Origin: Sediminibacterium sp.
Lineage (GTDB): Bacteria; Bacteroidota; Bacteroidia; B-17B0; Aurantibacillaceae
Length of the DNA: 64,000 nucleotides
NCBI GenBank assembly: GCA_030054095.1
Contig: JASGCO010000002.1
Location: 62,001-126,000 of the forward strand
Direction: 5' to 3'
Below the pieces are notes generated by a model. The model saw only the letters and a program-made list of their open reading frames with translations. It was not told the origin of the DNA and did not search any database. Positions 38,144-47,780 of the stretch are shown in pieces; within the stretch, counting starts at the first letter, position 1, and the number at the start of each line of letters is the position of its first letter. The position numbers were made by a program, and so were the translations under genes.

Positions 38144-39022
38144 TTAAATTCTTTTATCTAACCCCCACAACAACTTATTACGAAGTGTTTCAAAAAAATG
38201 CTGCCCTTCTAGATTAATCAGATTAAATCGGAAATCGGCTTTTTTAATCCGGATTTCGGAATGACTGGGAATTTGAGCGCTTCTTGAATCAAGACTGATA
38301 TTAATGGTTTCGGAACGCCCGCTTACTTTAAAACCAATCTCTTTATTGTTGGAAATGATAATTGGCCGAACGTTAAGATTATGTGGTGCAATAGGAGTAA
38401 TGACAAAATTGTCAGAATCAGGAACCATAATGGGACCGCCACAACTCAAGCTATACGCTGTAGAGCCTGTAGGTGTAGAGATGATTAACCCATCCGCAAA
38501 GTAAGAATTGAGAAACACGTTATCTACGTAGGTATCAATGTGAATCATGGCTGAGGAATCTTTTTTATGAATCGTAAATTCATTCAGTGCATAATTTACG
38601 TCGTTAAACCCAGCAGCGCATCCTTGTAATTCTATCAACTCCCGTTTGTCCAATGTAAACTTTTCCCTTAGCAGTAAAGACATAGCTTTACTTAGATCAT
38701 TTTTATTAACAGAAGCCAGAAATCCTAAGCGTCCGGTATTAACACCTAACACCGGAATACCCGACTTACGCACCAAGGCAAGAGTCTCAAGCAACGTACC
38801 ATCTCCGCCTAACGAGATAAGGTAATAGGCTTTGGCAATCAGTTCTTCTGAGGTGGTGAATGTATCAAGTTGAAGATCAAAACCCGTATTGGCTTTCAGG
38901 TAATCGTAAAAGGGTTTAAAAAGTATCACTTCCACTTTTTCGCGGGTGAGCATCTGGCAAATCTCCTGAACATATTCGGGAAGATTATCTTTTGTTGAAC
39001 GTGCGTATAACGCAATAATCAT
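38144..39022 (-). CDS. nadK: NAD kinase
   Basis: Phosphorylates NAD to NADP. The 292-residue protein carries the diacylglycerol-kinase-like GGDGTLLET motif (about residue 73), the NTGRLGFLA segment, and STPTGSTAYSLSCGGP, which are diagnostic of NadK. It is divergent from uppS. The 143-base gap between them holds the uppS promoter. No recognisable -7 element is seen for nadK itself. Confidence 0.97.
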   Translation of the reverse strand: MIIALYARSTKDNLPEYVQEICQMLTREKVEVILFKPFYDYLKANTGFDLQLDTFTTSEELIAKAYYLISLGGDGTLLETLALVRKSGIPVLGVNTGRLGFLASVNKNDLSKAMSLLLREKFTLDKRELIELQGCAAGFNDVNYALNEFTIHKKDSSAMIHIDTYVDNVFLNSYFADGLIISTPTGSTAYSLSCGGPIMVPDSDNFVITPIAPHNLNVRPIIISNNKEIGFKVSGRSETINISLDSRSAQIPSHSEIRIKKADFRFNLINLEGQHFFETLRNKLLWGLDKRI

Positions 39023-39145
39023 GGCTCTGTTCCGTTAATCGTGATTTTAAGGCAACTTAGATCGCATAGTTTACTGAACAGGGATCTGTGTTTCCTAAAA
39101 AACCATAAAAGTAAACATAATTTAATGGAAATACGGTCATTTTAC

Positions 39146-39153
39146 TATTTTTG
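39146..39153 (+). promoter_or_regulatory. -7 promoter element of the uppS-bamA operon
   Basis: TATTTTTG fits TAnnTTTG and ends 13 bases before the uppS ATG, giving a leader of about 9 bases. Confidence 0.55.
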
Positions 39154-39165
39154 TGAGCCCTTAAC

Positions 39166-39921
39166 ATGGATTTAAAATCACATATTGACCCCTTAAATAT
39201 ACCAAAGCACGTTGCCATTATTATGGATGGAAACGGGCGTTGGGCAAAAAAACAGGGAGAAGACCGCATCTTTGGTCATTACGAAGGCGTTAACTCCGTC
39301 AGGGAAATTGTGGAAGCCTGTGGCGAAATTGGTGTGAAATTTTTAACCTTATACGCCTTTAGTACCGAAAACTGGAACCGGCCTAAGGAAGAGGTGGACG
39401 CGTTAATGGAGCTATTGGTAAATACCATTGCCATGGAAACACCTAATCTTAATAAAAAAGGTGTTAAACTAAAAGTAATAGGCGACACGGATAGTTTACC
39501 CGCCGGTTGCCAGAATGAATTACAGGAATCCATTACTGCCACAAAAGATAACGATAGGGTTACATTAATTCTGGCATTAAGTTATTCCAGTAAATGGGAA
39601 ATTACCAATGCGGTAAAACAAATTGCCCGGCAGGTAGCCGAAGGTAAATTAGACCCTAAAGACATACAATCCAAACATATTGAAGCGAATCTGTGTACCT
39701 GTGAATGGCCTGATCCGGAACTGATGATCCGTACCAGCGGCGAACATCGTATCAGTAACTTTTTACTATGGCAGTTAGCGTATGCCGAATTTTACTTCAC
39801 CGACACCTTATGGCCTGAATTCAGAAAACAGGATTTCTTTAAAGCCATTCTGTCTTATCAAAAACGCGAGCGCCGGTTTGGACAAACCAGCGAACAGCTT
39901 AGCACCAGTTCACATTCATGA
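39166..39921 (+). CDS. uppS: Isoprenyl transferase / undecaprenyl diphosphate synthase
   Basis: cis-Prenyltransferase making the C55 lipid carrier used by MraY/MurG and polysaccharide pathways. The 251-residue protein has the catalytic start HVAIIMDGNGRWAKKQG (Asp in MDGNGRW), the YAFSTENWNRP motif, and the C-terminal DLMIRTSGE-type motif PELMIRTSGEHRISNFLLWQ. The stop overlaps the bamA start by four bases (ATGA), tying lipid-carrier supply to outer-membrane assembly. Confidence 0.97.
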   Translation: MDLKSHIDPLNIPKHVAIIMDGNGRWAKKQGEDRIFGHYEGVNSVREIVEACGEIGVKFLTLYAFSTENWNRPKEEVDALMELLVNTIAMETPNLNKKGVKLKVIGDTDSLPAGCQNELQESITATKDNDRVTLILALSYSSKWEITNAVKQIARQVAEGKLDPKDIQSKHIEANLCTCEWPDPELMIRTSGEHRISNFLLWQLAYAEFYFTDTLWPEFRKQDFFKAILSYQKRERRFGQTSEQLSTSSHS

Positions 39922-42500
39922 AACCTATTTTTTGCCTGATACTTTTGTTAACCGGACTAAAACCGTTACTGGCGCAATCCGATTCTCTGGATTTTTCGAA
40001 GCCTGTACAATACAAAATAGGTGGTATCAGCGTGATTGGTTCCGATGAGTCGCCGAATGGAACAAGTGCTATTGATAAAAACGCACTTATTCTCATTTCC
40101 GGGTTATCGGTTGGAGATAAAATATCCATTCCTGGCGATAAAATAAGTGATGCTATTAAAACCCTCTGGAAACAGGGGTTATTCGAAAGTATAGAAATTC
40201 AGAAAGAAAAAATAATTGGCGACGCTATTTTTCTGGTAATTAAGGTAGCAGAAAGGCCGCGTTTATCGGGCTTTTCATTTAAAGGCGTACGTAAGGGAGA
40301 GGCCGACGACATCCGCGGTAAAATTCGTTTGATTCGCGAAAAAGTGGTGACAGATTATACCTTAGGAAGTGTCAAAAATACCGTTAGCGATTATTTTAAA
40401 GACAAGGGATTCTTCTTTGCCAAAGTAAACATTGAAAAGACAGTTGATAAAGATACCAAAACACCACACGTTAAATTACTGATTAACGTTGACCGCGGGA
40501 AAAAAGTAAAAATAAAGGATGTTGTTATTAATGGTAACACCGTCATCAAAGACTGGAAACTGCGTATGAAACTGAAAGACAGTAAACCATTGCGTTGGTA
40601 TAATCCTTTCAATAGCGGCAAATACCTTGAAGACAATCTGGAAAAAGATTTGCCCGCCATTGTGGCCAAGTACAATGCTAAAGGATACCGTGATGCCCGC
40701 ATTGTAAAAGACACGGTCATATTTGTGAGCAACAAACGTGTTGTGATTAATGTGGATATTGAAGAAGGACGTAAATATTATTTTGGGAATTTTAAATGGT
40801 ACGGCAACACCAAATACCGGAACGGGCAACTTGATACCATTTTAAATATTAAACGAGGCGAGGTATTTGATCAGAGTAAACTTGATCAAAAGCTATTTAT
40901 GAATCCTAACGGTTTCGATATTTCGAGCCTTTACATGGATGATGGCTACCTGTTTTTTCAGGTTCAACCACAGGAAAGCAGTATCAACAACGATACCATT
41001 AATTTCGATATCATGATGTATGAAGGGAAACAAGCCCTTATCAACAAAGTGAGCGTTAAAGGAAACGATAAAACAAACGACCACGTTATTTTCCGTGAAA
41101 TCCGCACACGGCCCGGTCAGTTATTCCGCCGCAGCGATATTATCCGTACACAAAGGGAATTGGCACAGCTTGGCTTTTTTGACCCTGAAAAACTGAACGT
41201 AAATCCTAAACCCAATCCTGCGGACGGCACGGTTGATATCGAATACATTGTTGAAGAAAAACCAAGCGATCAGGTAGAGTTAAGTGGTGGATGGGGTGGC
41301 CGCAACAATGTAGCCGGACAAAATAGCCTTGGTATTATTGGCACTTTGGGTGTTACCTTCAATAACTTTTCGGCCCGTAATTTCTTCAAAAAAGAATCAT
41401 GGCGGCCCCTTCCCAGCGGTGATGGGCAACGTTTAAGTGTACGTGCGCAAACCAATGGCATTTATTACCAGTCGTATAACTTTTCTTTTACTGAACCATG
41501 GTTGGGCGGCAAAAAACCAAATTCATTAACCTTCAGTGCCTTTCATTCCCTGTTTAACCCTTCAGGTAAAAGTAAATACATCCGTACCAGTGACGGTAAA
41601 GTACGGAATCCGGAACGTTCGAGCATGAGTATTATTGGTACTTCGTTAGGTTTAGGTCGCCGTTTAAAATGGCCGGATGATTACTTTAGTATGTTTAACA
41701 CCATTAACTACAACTATTATGATCTGACGAACTACAATGCCTTTATTTTCAGCAATGGTTACGCCAACGATATTAACTTTAATACCACATTTAGCAGAAG
41801 TAGCGTAGATGCGCCTATTTATCCAAAAAGCGGATCCAACTTTTCGCTGCTGGCTCAGTTAACTCCGCCCTACTCATTGTTTAACAATAAAGACTATTCA
41901 ACTTCACCGGCAAACGAACGCTATAAGTTTATCGAATACCAGAAGTATAAATTAACCGCCGAATGGTTTACGCAACTTACCAATAAGCGTGCGGCGGAAG
42001 GTAAAGAAGCCCGCAATCTTGTATTACGCACAAAAGTAGGTTATGGCTTTTTAGGCTGGTATAACCGTAAAGTAGGTGTATCTCCGTTTGAACGGTTTTA
42101 CGTAGGTGGTAGCGGGATGAGTGGTTTCCAGAATTTTGTGGCTCGTGAAATTATTGCCTTAAGGGGTTACGATGAAGGAACACTTTCTTCTGCGCAGGGG
42201 GATCCGATTTGTGCTCGCTATACTATGGAATTACGTTATCCTATTACCTTAAATCCACAAGCTACTATTTTTGTGTTGGGGTTTGCTGAAGCCGGAAATT
42301 CCTGGTCAACCTACAAATCTTTTAACCCCTTTCAGGTTAAACGCAGTGCTGGTTTCGGGCTAAGAGTATTCTTGCCTATGTTTGGCCTTTTAGGTATAGA
42401 TTACGGATGGGGCTTTGATAACATTCCCGGAAATCCAAATACAGGGAATGGCAAAGGTCAGTTCCATTTTACCATTGGCCAGCAATTGGGCGAGTTATAG
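39918..42500 (+). CDS. bamA: Outer membrane protein assembly factor BamA
   Basis: Omp85-family insertase that folds beta-barrel proteins into the outer membrane. The 860-residue protein has a signal peptide (to about 20), about five POTRA domains (about 30-440) and a 16-strand barrel. The barrel contains the lid-loop motif RGYDEG (a VRGY variant of the Omp85 signature). The C-terminal beta-signal reads GQFHFTIGQQ but continues LGEL rather than ending on an aromatic residue. It sits between uppS and two Skp-like chaperone genes, the usual Bacteroidota arrangement. Confidence 0.97.
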   Translation: MKPIFCLILLLTGLKPLLAQSDSLDFSKPVQYKIGGISVIGSDESPNGTSAIDKNALILISGLSVGDKISIPGDKISDAIKTLWKQGLFESIEIQKEKIIGDAIFLVIKVAERPRLSGFSFKGVRKGEADDIRGKIRLIREKVVTDYTLGSVKNTVSDYFKDKGFFFAKVNIEKTVDKDTKTPHVKLLINVDRGKKVKIKDVVINGNTVIKDWKLRMKLKDSKPLRWYNPFNSGKYLEDNLEKDLPAIVAKYNAKGYRDARIVKDTVIFVSNKRVVINVDIEEGRKYYFGNFKWYGNTKYRNGQLDTILNIKRGEVFDQSKLDQKLFMNPNGFDISSLYMDDGYLFFQVQPQESSINNDTINFDIMMYEGKQALINKVSVKGNDKTNDHVIFREIRTRPGQLFRRSDIIRTQRELAQLGFFDPEKLNVNPKPNPADGTVDIEYIVEEKPSDQVELSGGWGGRNNVAGQNSLGIIGTLGVTFNNFSARNFFKKESWRPLPSGDGQRLSVRAQTNGIYYQSYNFSFTEPWLGGKKPNSLTFSAFHSLFNPSGKSKYIRTSDGKVRNPERSSMSIIGTSLGLGRRLKWPDDYFSMFNTINYNYYDLTNYNAFIFSNGYANDINFNTTFSRSSVDAPIYPKSGSNFSLLAQLTPPYSLFNNKDYSTSPANERYKFIEYQKYKLTAEWFTQLTNKRAAEGKEARNLVLRTKVGYGFLGWYNRKVGVSPFERFYVGGSGMSGFQNFVAREIIALRGYDEGTLSSAQGDPICARYTMELRYPITLNPQATIFVLGFAEAGNSWSTYKSFNPFQVKRSAGFGLRVFLPMFGLLGIDYGWGFDNIPGNPNTGNGKGQFHFTIGQQLGEL

Positions 42501-42568
42501 AGAAAAAATGTTAATTGAACATTTATACGTATATTGGCACGTTTTATGATTAGTATTAAAACAGAGAT

Positions 42569-43093
42569 ATGATGAAAAGAATTATTGTAATCATTACTTT
42601 ATTTATGAGCTTTATAGGATCAAAAGCTCAGCAAGGTCCTAAAGTGGGTTATGTAGATACAGATTACATACTTAGTAATATACCTGAATATAAAGCCGCA
42701 CAAAAAGAATTGGACAAAATTAGTGTGGACTGGCAAAAAGAAGTGGAAGCTAAATATAGCGAGATTGACAAACTTTATAAATCGTATCAGGCGGATGCTA
42801 TTCTTTTGACAGACGAAATGAAGAAGAAACGTGAAAACGAAATCATTAATAAGGAAAAAGAAGCGAAAGAACTTCAGAAGCAACGTTTTGGTGTGGACGG
42901 TGATTTGTTTAAGAAACGTCAGGAGTTGGTAAAACCAATTCAGGACAAAGTGTTTAGTGCCATAAAAGCCGTAGCTGAAAAAAGCGGGCTTGGTATGATT
43001 TTAGATAAAAGCGGCCAAGTTGCCATTTTATATGCCAATTCCAAATATGACAAAAGTGACGATGTTTTAGTATATCTGGGATACAAGAAATAA
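42569..43093 (+). CDS. OmpH/Skp family periplasmic chaperone (first copy)
   Basis: Periplasmic holdase for unfolded outer-membrane proteins on their way to BamA. The 174-residue protein has a signal peptide (to about 20, GSKAQ), a GYVDTDYILSNIPEY start typical of Skp/OmpH, a long charged alpha-helical arm (about 45-125) and a C-terminal body. Two tandem ATGs (42569, 42572) leave one codon of uncertainty. It lies 68 bases after bamA and 41 before the second copy. Confidence 0.93.
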   Translation: MMKRIIVIITLFMSFIGSKAQQGPKVGYVDTDYILSNIPEYKAAQKELDKISVDWQKEVEAKYSEIDKLYKSYQADAILLTDEMKKKRENEIINKEKEAKELQKQRFGVDGDLFKKRQELVKPIQDKVFSAIKAVAEKSGLGMILDKSGQVAILYANSKYDKSDDVLVYLGYKK

Positions 43094-43134
43094 TATCAGA
43101 ATTAACCATAAAAGTAAAACCTACGACGAATACA

Positions 43135-43731
43135 ATGAAAAAAGTGATTAAAAAAATGGCCCTTGTGGCCCTAACAATTGGATGTTTAAGTGTTGCTAAT
43201 GCTCAAAAAATTGCACATATCAGCCTGGATTCTTTGGTAAACCTGATGCCGGAAACAAAAACGGCTAAAGATCTTGCTCAAAATTATCTTAAAGATCTGG
43301 AAAAAACAGTAAGCACTATGAGTTCAGAATACGAAACAAAATTAAACGCTTACCAGCAGGACGCAGCTACCATGAGTGATCTGGTACGTAAAACCAAAGA
43401 AGAAGAGTTAATTGGCATGCAAAAACGTATTGAAGATTTCAGAATGCAGGCCCAGCAAGACTATCAACGTAAATCGGCTGAGTTAACCGCTCCGATTATG
43501 GACAAAGCTAAAAAAGGAATTGAGGCCGTTGCCAAAGAAGGTGGTTATAAATATGTTTTAGATACAAGCGCGGGTAACGTGTTATACAGCGAGCCTTCGG
43601 AAGATATCCTGATGCAGGTTAAGAAAAAACTGGATGCTATGCCAGCCGCTGCTATTCCGGGAGCTAACGGAACAACCGGTGGTGTAAAACCTCCTAAAGG
43701 TGGTACTGCTCCTGCACCAAAAGGAAAGTAA
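43135..43731 (+). CDS. OmpH/Skp family periplasmic chaperone (second copy)
   Basis: Second Skp-like chaperone, 198 residues: signal peptide to about 23 (VANAQ), IAHISLDSLVNLMPETK start, helical arms (about 45-135), and C-terminal DTSAGNVLYSEPSEDIL. Unlike the first copy it ends with a low-complexity Gly/Pro/Lys tail (about 175-198). The two copies probably serve different clients or form mixed trimers, which is inference. A strong terminator follows. Confidence 0.92.
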   Translation: MKKVIKKMALVALTIGCLSVANAQKIAHISLDSLVNLMPETKTAKDLAQNYLKDLEKTVSTMSSEYETKLNAYQQDAATMSDLVRKTKEEELIGMQKRIEDFRMQAQQDYQRKSAELTAPIMDKAKKGIEAVAKEGGYKYVLDTSAGNVLYSEPSEDILMQVKKKLDAMPAAAIPGANGTTGGVKPPKGGTAPAPKGK

Positions 43732-43749
43732 TTATTACAAAAAGCTGAT

Positions 43750-43779
43750 AAAAGTCTTATGGCCTGCCATAAGACTTTT
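43750..43779 (+). terminator. Rho-independent terminator of the uppS-bamA-skp operon
   Basis: Perfect 14-bp inverted repeat AAAAGTCTTATGGC / GCCATAAGACTTTT with a minimal loop, followed by further T-rich sequence. Confidence 0.9.
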
Positions 43780-43839
43780 ATATTTTTATATAACTGAACT
43801 TTTTCTATATAGCATTGTTATTATTAAAATGTTCTTCTG

Positions 43840-44730
43840 ATGCCAGCAAAGTACTCCATTAAAGACCTTGAACGCTTATCAGGAATTAAAGCGCACACTC
43901 TTCGCATCTGGGAGCAGCGCTATTCCATTTTAAGACCCGAACGCTCACAAACAAATATTAGGTATTACAATAACAGAGACCTTAAACGTATCCTTAACAT
44001 TTCGTTACTGAATAATAATGGGTATAAAATATCAAAAATAGCGTGCCTTAAAGACGAAGATATAATCAGGGAGGCTGAAAAATTACTGAATAATTACAGC
44101 AAAGAAAGTGATCAGATTGAAAATCTGGTATTATGTCTGATGGATTTTAACGAAGAACGCTTTGATAAAACTATCAGTAATTCGATATTACACTTCGGGT
44201 TTGAAAATACAATGGAAAAAATTGTATTTCCATTTATGAAACAAATGGGAAATATGTGGCAGGTTGGCATGATTAACCCCGTGCAGGAACATTTTCTTTC
44301 TAACCTGATCCGGCAAAAACTAATTGCCGGTATTGATCGGTTACTTCCGGGCCAAAATGCTTCACCCAAAAACTGCGTATTGTTTTTACCGAATGGCGAA
44401 CTTCATGAGTTAGGTCTGCTTTATATTAATTTCATACTAAAGCAAAAAGGTCATAAATGCATCTATCTTGGCCAAAGTGTTCCATTGGAAGATCTTTCTA
44501 AAATAGCGAGTGTCACTAAACCAGACTACTGCATTGGTATAATTACATCCCGTTTACCAGATATTAGCCTGAACGACTATCTGTCAAATCTGTCTGCAAC
44601 ACTTCCTAAAACTAAATTTTTACTAAGTGGTAGAATGTTCTTTGATGAAACAGAGCCCTATAAATTACCCAATAACATAAGTATGTTCGACGATTTTGTC
44701 GCTTTCAAAAAACAAATTCCCGGATTGTAA
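43840..44730 (+). CDS. MerR-family regulator with CarH/LitR-like cobalamin-binding domain
   Basis: Transcription factor with a MerR winged-helix DNA-binding domain (about 5-72; YSIKDLERLSGIKAHTLRIW) joined to a B12-binding-like module. It carries both motifs known from the B12 photoreceptor CarH: Trp140-x9-Glu150-His151 in the four-helix cap, and Glu187-x-His189-x-x-Gly192, the lower-ligand motif of the Rossmann part. In CarH the adenosylcobalamin-bound tetramer represses carotenoid genes in the dark and light breaks it. Whether this protein binds cobalamin is not shown. No carotenoid or photolyase gene is next to it. It sits alone between the skp terminator and ribBA. Confidence 0.85.
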   Translation: MPAKYSIKDLERLSGIKAHTLRIWEQRYSILRPERSQTNIRYYNNRDLKRILNISLLNNNGYKISKIACLKDEDIIREAEKLLNNYSKESDQIENLVLCLMDFNEERFDKTISNSILHFGFENTMEKIVFPFMKQMGNMWQVGMINPVQEHFLSNLIRQKLIAGIDRLLPGQNASPKNCVLFLPNGELHELGLLYINFILKQKGHKCIYLGQSVPLEDLSKIASVTKPDYCIGIITSRLPDISLNDYLSNLSATLPKTKFLLSGRMFFDETEPYKLPNNISMFDDFVAFKKQIPGL

Positions 44731-44849
44731 ATACTATTGAAACTATTTAATAAAGACCAGACTGATGCTGGTTTATTGATATAGGTTTAACTTTTAGACA
44801 AACAAGTAGAAAAAGTAATCTACTTTTATATACTTCTAAAATGCGCGCA

Positions 44850-46055
44850 TTAAAAACTATGTCCCATCTTATCCCGCTTTGTTTGCAGATACTTTTCATT
44901 ATGTGGATTTGCCTCAATAACAATTGGGATATTTTCCACAATTTCAAGACCATATCCTATAAGACCAGCACGCTTTCGCGGATTATTTGTCATTAATTTA
45001 ATTTTAGTGACCCCAAGATCTCTCAGTATTTGTGCACCAACGCCATAATCACGTTCATCCATTTTAAATCCCAGCTGCAAATTGGCATCTACAGTATCCA
45101 GGCCATTCTCCTGAAGTTTATATGCTTTCAACTTGTTTAGTAACCCTATTCCTCTTCCTTCCTGGTTCATGTAAACAATCACACCCTTCCCCTCTTTTTC
45201 AACCATTTCCATAGCAGCATGCAACTGTGGGCCACAATCGCAACGGCAGCTTCCAAAGATATCACCTGTTACACAACTGGAATGCACTCGCACCAAAACC
45301 GGCTCATCTTTTTCCCAGCTACCTTTTATCAAGGCCATGTGTTCCTGACCAGTGGTTTTAACCCGGTATGCTGCCAGACTAAACTGTCCATAAGTAGTAG
45401 GCATATGCACTTCTACCTCACGCTCCACAATACTTTCCTTACTCAAACGGTAAGTAATCAGATCTTTAATAGTTATTATTTTCAGATCGAAACGTTTAGC
45501 TATCTTTACCAGATCAGGCAATCGGGCCATTGTTCCATCCTCATTCATAATTTCAACCAATGCGCCACACGGATCAAATCCGGCTAACCTGGCAAGATCA
45601 ATTGTGGCTTCCGTATGTCCGGTACGCCTCAGCACTCCGCCTTCCTTAGCTTTCAAAGGGAAAATATGTCCCGGGCGTCCGAAGTCGCTTGCCTTTTTCG
45701 AGGGATCTATCAACGCCTTAACGGTTTTGCTACGATCTGAAGCTGATATTCCGGTTGTACAACCATAACCTAGCAAATCAATGGAAACAGTAAACGCTGT
45801 TTCATGTAAAGAAGTGTTTGCCGGAACCATCATATCAAGTTGCAATTCCCTTGCCTTCGACTCGGTAACCGCTGCACAAATGAGACCCCGCCCATGTGTA
45901 GCCATAAAATTGATAACCTCCGGCGTTACATTAGCAGCCGCTGTTATAAAATCGCCCTCATTTTCTCGGTCCTCATCATCCACCACTATCACTACCTTAC
46001 CCTCTTTAATATCCCGCAGGGCTTCTTCAATTGTATGTAATTGGAATTCACTCAT
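44850..46055 (-). CDS. ribBA: Bifunctional DHBP synthase / GTP cyclohydrolase II RibBA
   Basis: Supplies both precursors of riboflavin. The 401-residue protein has an N-terminal RibB domain (about 1-205) with [21 protein letters not shown] and TGISASDRS. The C-terminal RibA domain (about 206-401) has the zinc cysteines in [15 protein letters not shown] and the GTP-site NQEGRGIGL. The frame extends to a GTG at 46064, but that lies on the promoter element, so ATG 46055 ([12 protein letters not shown]) is chosen. I see no FMN riboswitch upstream. Confidence 0.97.
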   Translation of the reverse strand: MSEFQLHTIEEALRDIKEGKVVIVVDDEDRENEGDFITAAANVTPEVINFMATHGRGLICAAVTESKARELQLDMMVPANTSLHETAFTVSIDLLGYGCTTGISASDRSKTVKALIDPSKKASDFGRPGHIFPLKAKEGGVLRRTGHTEATIDLARLAGFDPCGALVEIMNEDGTMARLPDLVKIAKRFDLKIITIKDLITYRLSKESIVEREVEVHMPTTYGQFSLAAYRVKTTGQEHMALIKGSWEKDEPVLVRVHSSCVTGDIFGSCRCDCGPQLHAAMEMVEKEGKGVIVYMNQEGRGIGLLNKLKAYKLQENGLDTVDANLQLGFKMDERDYGVGAQILRDLGVTKIKLMTNNPRKRAGLIGYGLEIVENIPIVIEANPHNEKYLQTKRDKMGHSF

Positions 46056-46063
46056 AAGCGGCA

Positions 46064-46071
46064 CAAAGGTA
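46064..46071 (-). promoter_or_regulatory. -7 promoter element of ribBA
   Basis: TACCTTTG on the minus strand fits TAnnTTTG and ends 9 bases before the ATG, so the message would be nearly leaderless. Confidence 0.5.
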
Positions 46072-46322
46072 CTGCAAAAAGATAGATATTCTATAAAAAA
46101 TAGTGCTCCCGTTTTTGCATTTGGGGCTATTTCGACATTACATCAGTTGACAGGTACTTTGACAATGGTTTCTATTACATTTTAATACGTTATGCTATTG
46201 TCCTACAGATCATGTTATACTTTGCTCTGTTTGTTAGAACTCCGTTCATTATGCTAAACAGGTTCACCTCTTTTCTATAAAAAAATGTACTTATTTTGCA
46301 GGTGCAATCTGCCACCTGAAAA
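46072..46322. other. Intergenic region between ribBA and the Nudix gene
   Basis: About 250 bases. No ORF, riboswitch or tRNA is supported. Just before the Nudix ATG a short hairpin (CAGGTG / CACCTG, 46299-46318) would cover the ribosome-docking region; its significance is uncertain. Confidence 0.45.
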
Positions 46323-46949
46323 ATGGATTTAAAACGTCGTCTTGATCATTTACGAACTGCCCCATTACCCGGAGAAGAAGCGCAATGGAGAATGGCACAC
46401 ATAAGCCGCGAAAAAGTCAGGCAGGAAGATTTTAACAATCGTAATGCCAGACAAAGCGCTGTAATGGTATTATTTTGTACAGATGAGGAGGGAAAACACT
46501 TTATTCCGTTAACCCAACGGTTTGAATACGCTGGCGCCCACAGTAATCAAATCAGCCTTCCGGGTGGAAAATTTGAAATCAATGATGAAAGCCTAAGTCA
46601 CACCGCAATCCGTGAATGCCGTGAAGAAATTGGCGTTAAACACGACATAGAACTGGTAGCGCCGTTAAGCCCTTTATATATTCCGGTCAGTAATTTTGTT
46701 GTACAACCTTATGTTGGACTTTACGCACAGCAACCGCCTGATTTTTTGCCGCAAGCCAGTGAGGTAAAACGCATTTTAAAATTTTACCTTGATGATCTCG
46801 AAGATGATTCACAGGACAAAATAACATTGGTGGAACCCATACCTGGCTATAAATTGAAAACCCCCTACTTTGATGTAGAGGGTCATATTGTTTGGGGAGC
46901 AACAGCTATGATTTTAAGTGAACTTAAAGCTGCGCTCAAAAGCCAATAA
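46323..46949 (+). CDS. Nudix hydrolase, CoA pyrophosphatase type
   Basis: Likely cleaves the diphosphate of coenzyme A or related compounds (CoA to 4'-phosphopantetheine and 3',5'-ADP). The 208-residue protein has the Nudix helix with AIRECREEIGV (about residues 96-106), preceded by LTQRFEYAGAHSNQISLPGG, which resembles the UPF0035/CoA signature (L-T-x-R ... H-x-x-Q-I-x-x-P-G-G). No signal peptide. It is convergent with the next gene, only 2 bases between stops. The CoA specificity is inferred from the extra motif. Confidence 0.88.
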   Translation: MDLKRRLDHLRTAPLPGEEAQWRMAHISREKVRQEDFNNRNARQSAVMVLFCTDEEGKHFIPLTQRFEYAGAHSNQISLPGGKFEINDESLSHTAIRECREEIGVKHDIELVAPLSPLYIPVSNFVVQPYVGLYAQQPPDFLPQASEVKRILKFYLDDLEDDSQDKITLVEPIPGYKLKTPYFDVEGHIVWGATAMILSELKAALKSQ

Positions 46950-46951
46950 TT

Positions 46952-47743
46952 TTACTTTTTGTCAAATTCGGTTACAACGTTATCAAAACAGAGGTAAAAC
47001 TTTCCCTTTCTCAGGTTTTCAATCTTAATTTCGTTACCAAATCCCTTCTTTACAATGATGCCATACGCATCATACACTTCATAAGCCGTTTCACCTGAAA
47101 ATTGCAAACCTTTACCATCTTTGGATATTGTGTAGCCTGGTTTTTCCTTAGAAGAAGCTGCTGTTACCGCGTTGGAATACTTAGGAAATGTACCTGTTCC
47201 TATTTGTTTCACGCGATATTTGTTTTCTCCGCTATGCATGCTTACCTGAAACGTATAGTCATGATTTTCCGGCGTACCAACACCATTTACTTCGCCTACA
47301 GGAACCCATTTGTTCCACTTATACTGTTCTATTATAAAAGGTATTGAACCTGCTTCGTTTTTGGTTGTCCAACGCAATTGTCCGTTATCGGCTACCACCA
47401 TTGACACAATTTCAAATGTAGGCTTAGGTTTTAAATCCTCCGGGTTTAACACTTTAGGCATACATCCCTCTTTATGTGCTATTTCTATCAGAACTTTATC
47501 ACCGAATTTCAAGTGCAAAGACCCCAAATCAATTTCAAAAGCACTGGAGTTTGTCTCATCAGTCGTGATGCGGCCATTAACTTTAATTTCCTGAGCACAA
47601 AAACCTACTCCGCTATTCCCAAAGAAATTCTGAACAAATAAATTTTTGTTCTGATATTTCCCTTCAATAACTAAAGTGGCTGCACCCAAATTATATCCCA
47701 ACACTATGGTTAAAAAAAATGTTAGAATCTTTTTCATATTCAT
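46952..47743 (-). CDS. Secreted protein of unknown function
   Basis: 263 residues with a signal peptide (two possible ATGs, residues 1 and 3; cut near LGAAT at about 22). The body is beta-rich. A segment around 110-190 (FEIVSMVVADNGQLRW...YRVKQIG) resembles a fibronectin-type III fold. The last 65 residues (YEVYDAYGIIVKKG...LRKGKFYLCF) resemble a degenerate T9SS sorting domain. I do not recognise the family. A T9SS cargo or periplasmic role is possible. Confidence 0.6.
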   Translation of the reverse strand: MNMKKILTFFLTIVLGYNLGAATLVIEGKYQNKNLFVQNFFGNSGVGFCAQEIKVNGRITTDETNSSAFEIDLGSLHLKFGDKVLIEIAHKEGCMPKVLNPEDLKPKPTFEIVSMVVADNGQLRWTTKNEAGSIPFIIEQYKWNKWVPVGEVNGVGTPENHDYTFQVSMHSGENKYRVKQIGTGTFPKYSNAVTAASSKEKPGYTISKDGKGLQFSGETAYEVYDAYGIIVKKGFGNEIKIENLRKGKFYLCFDNVVTEFDKK

Positions 47744-47780
47744 TAAATTTACTACGAAAATACGTTTTTTATCGATGAAA

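Noticed and set aside
44731-44849. Imperfect hairpin around 44750-44780 as a terminator
   Set aside because: Short CCAG/CTGG stem with a bulge and no clear T-run; too weak to call.
46072-46322. FMN riboswitch upstream of ribBA
   Set aside because: None of the conserved RFN element segments could be found on the minus strand.
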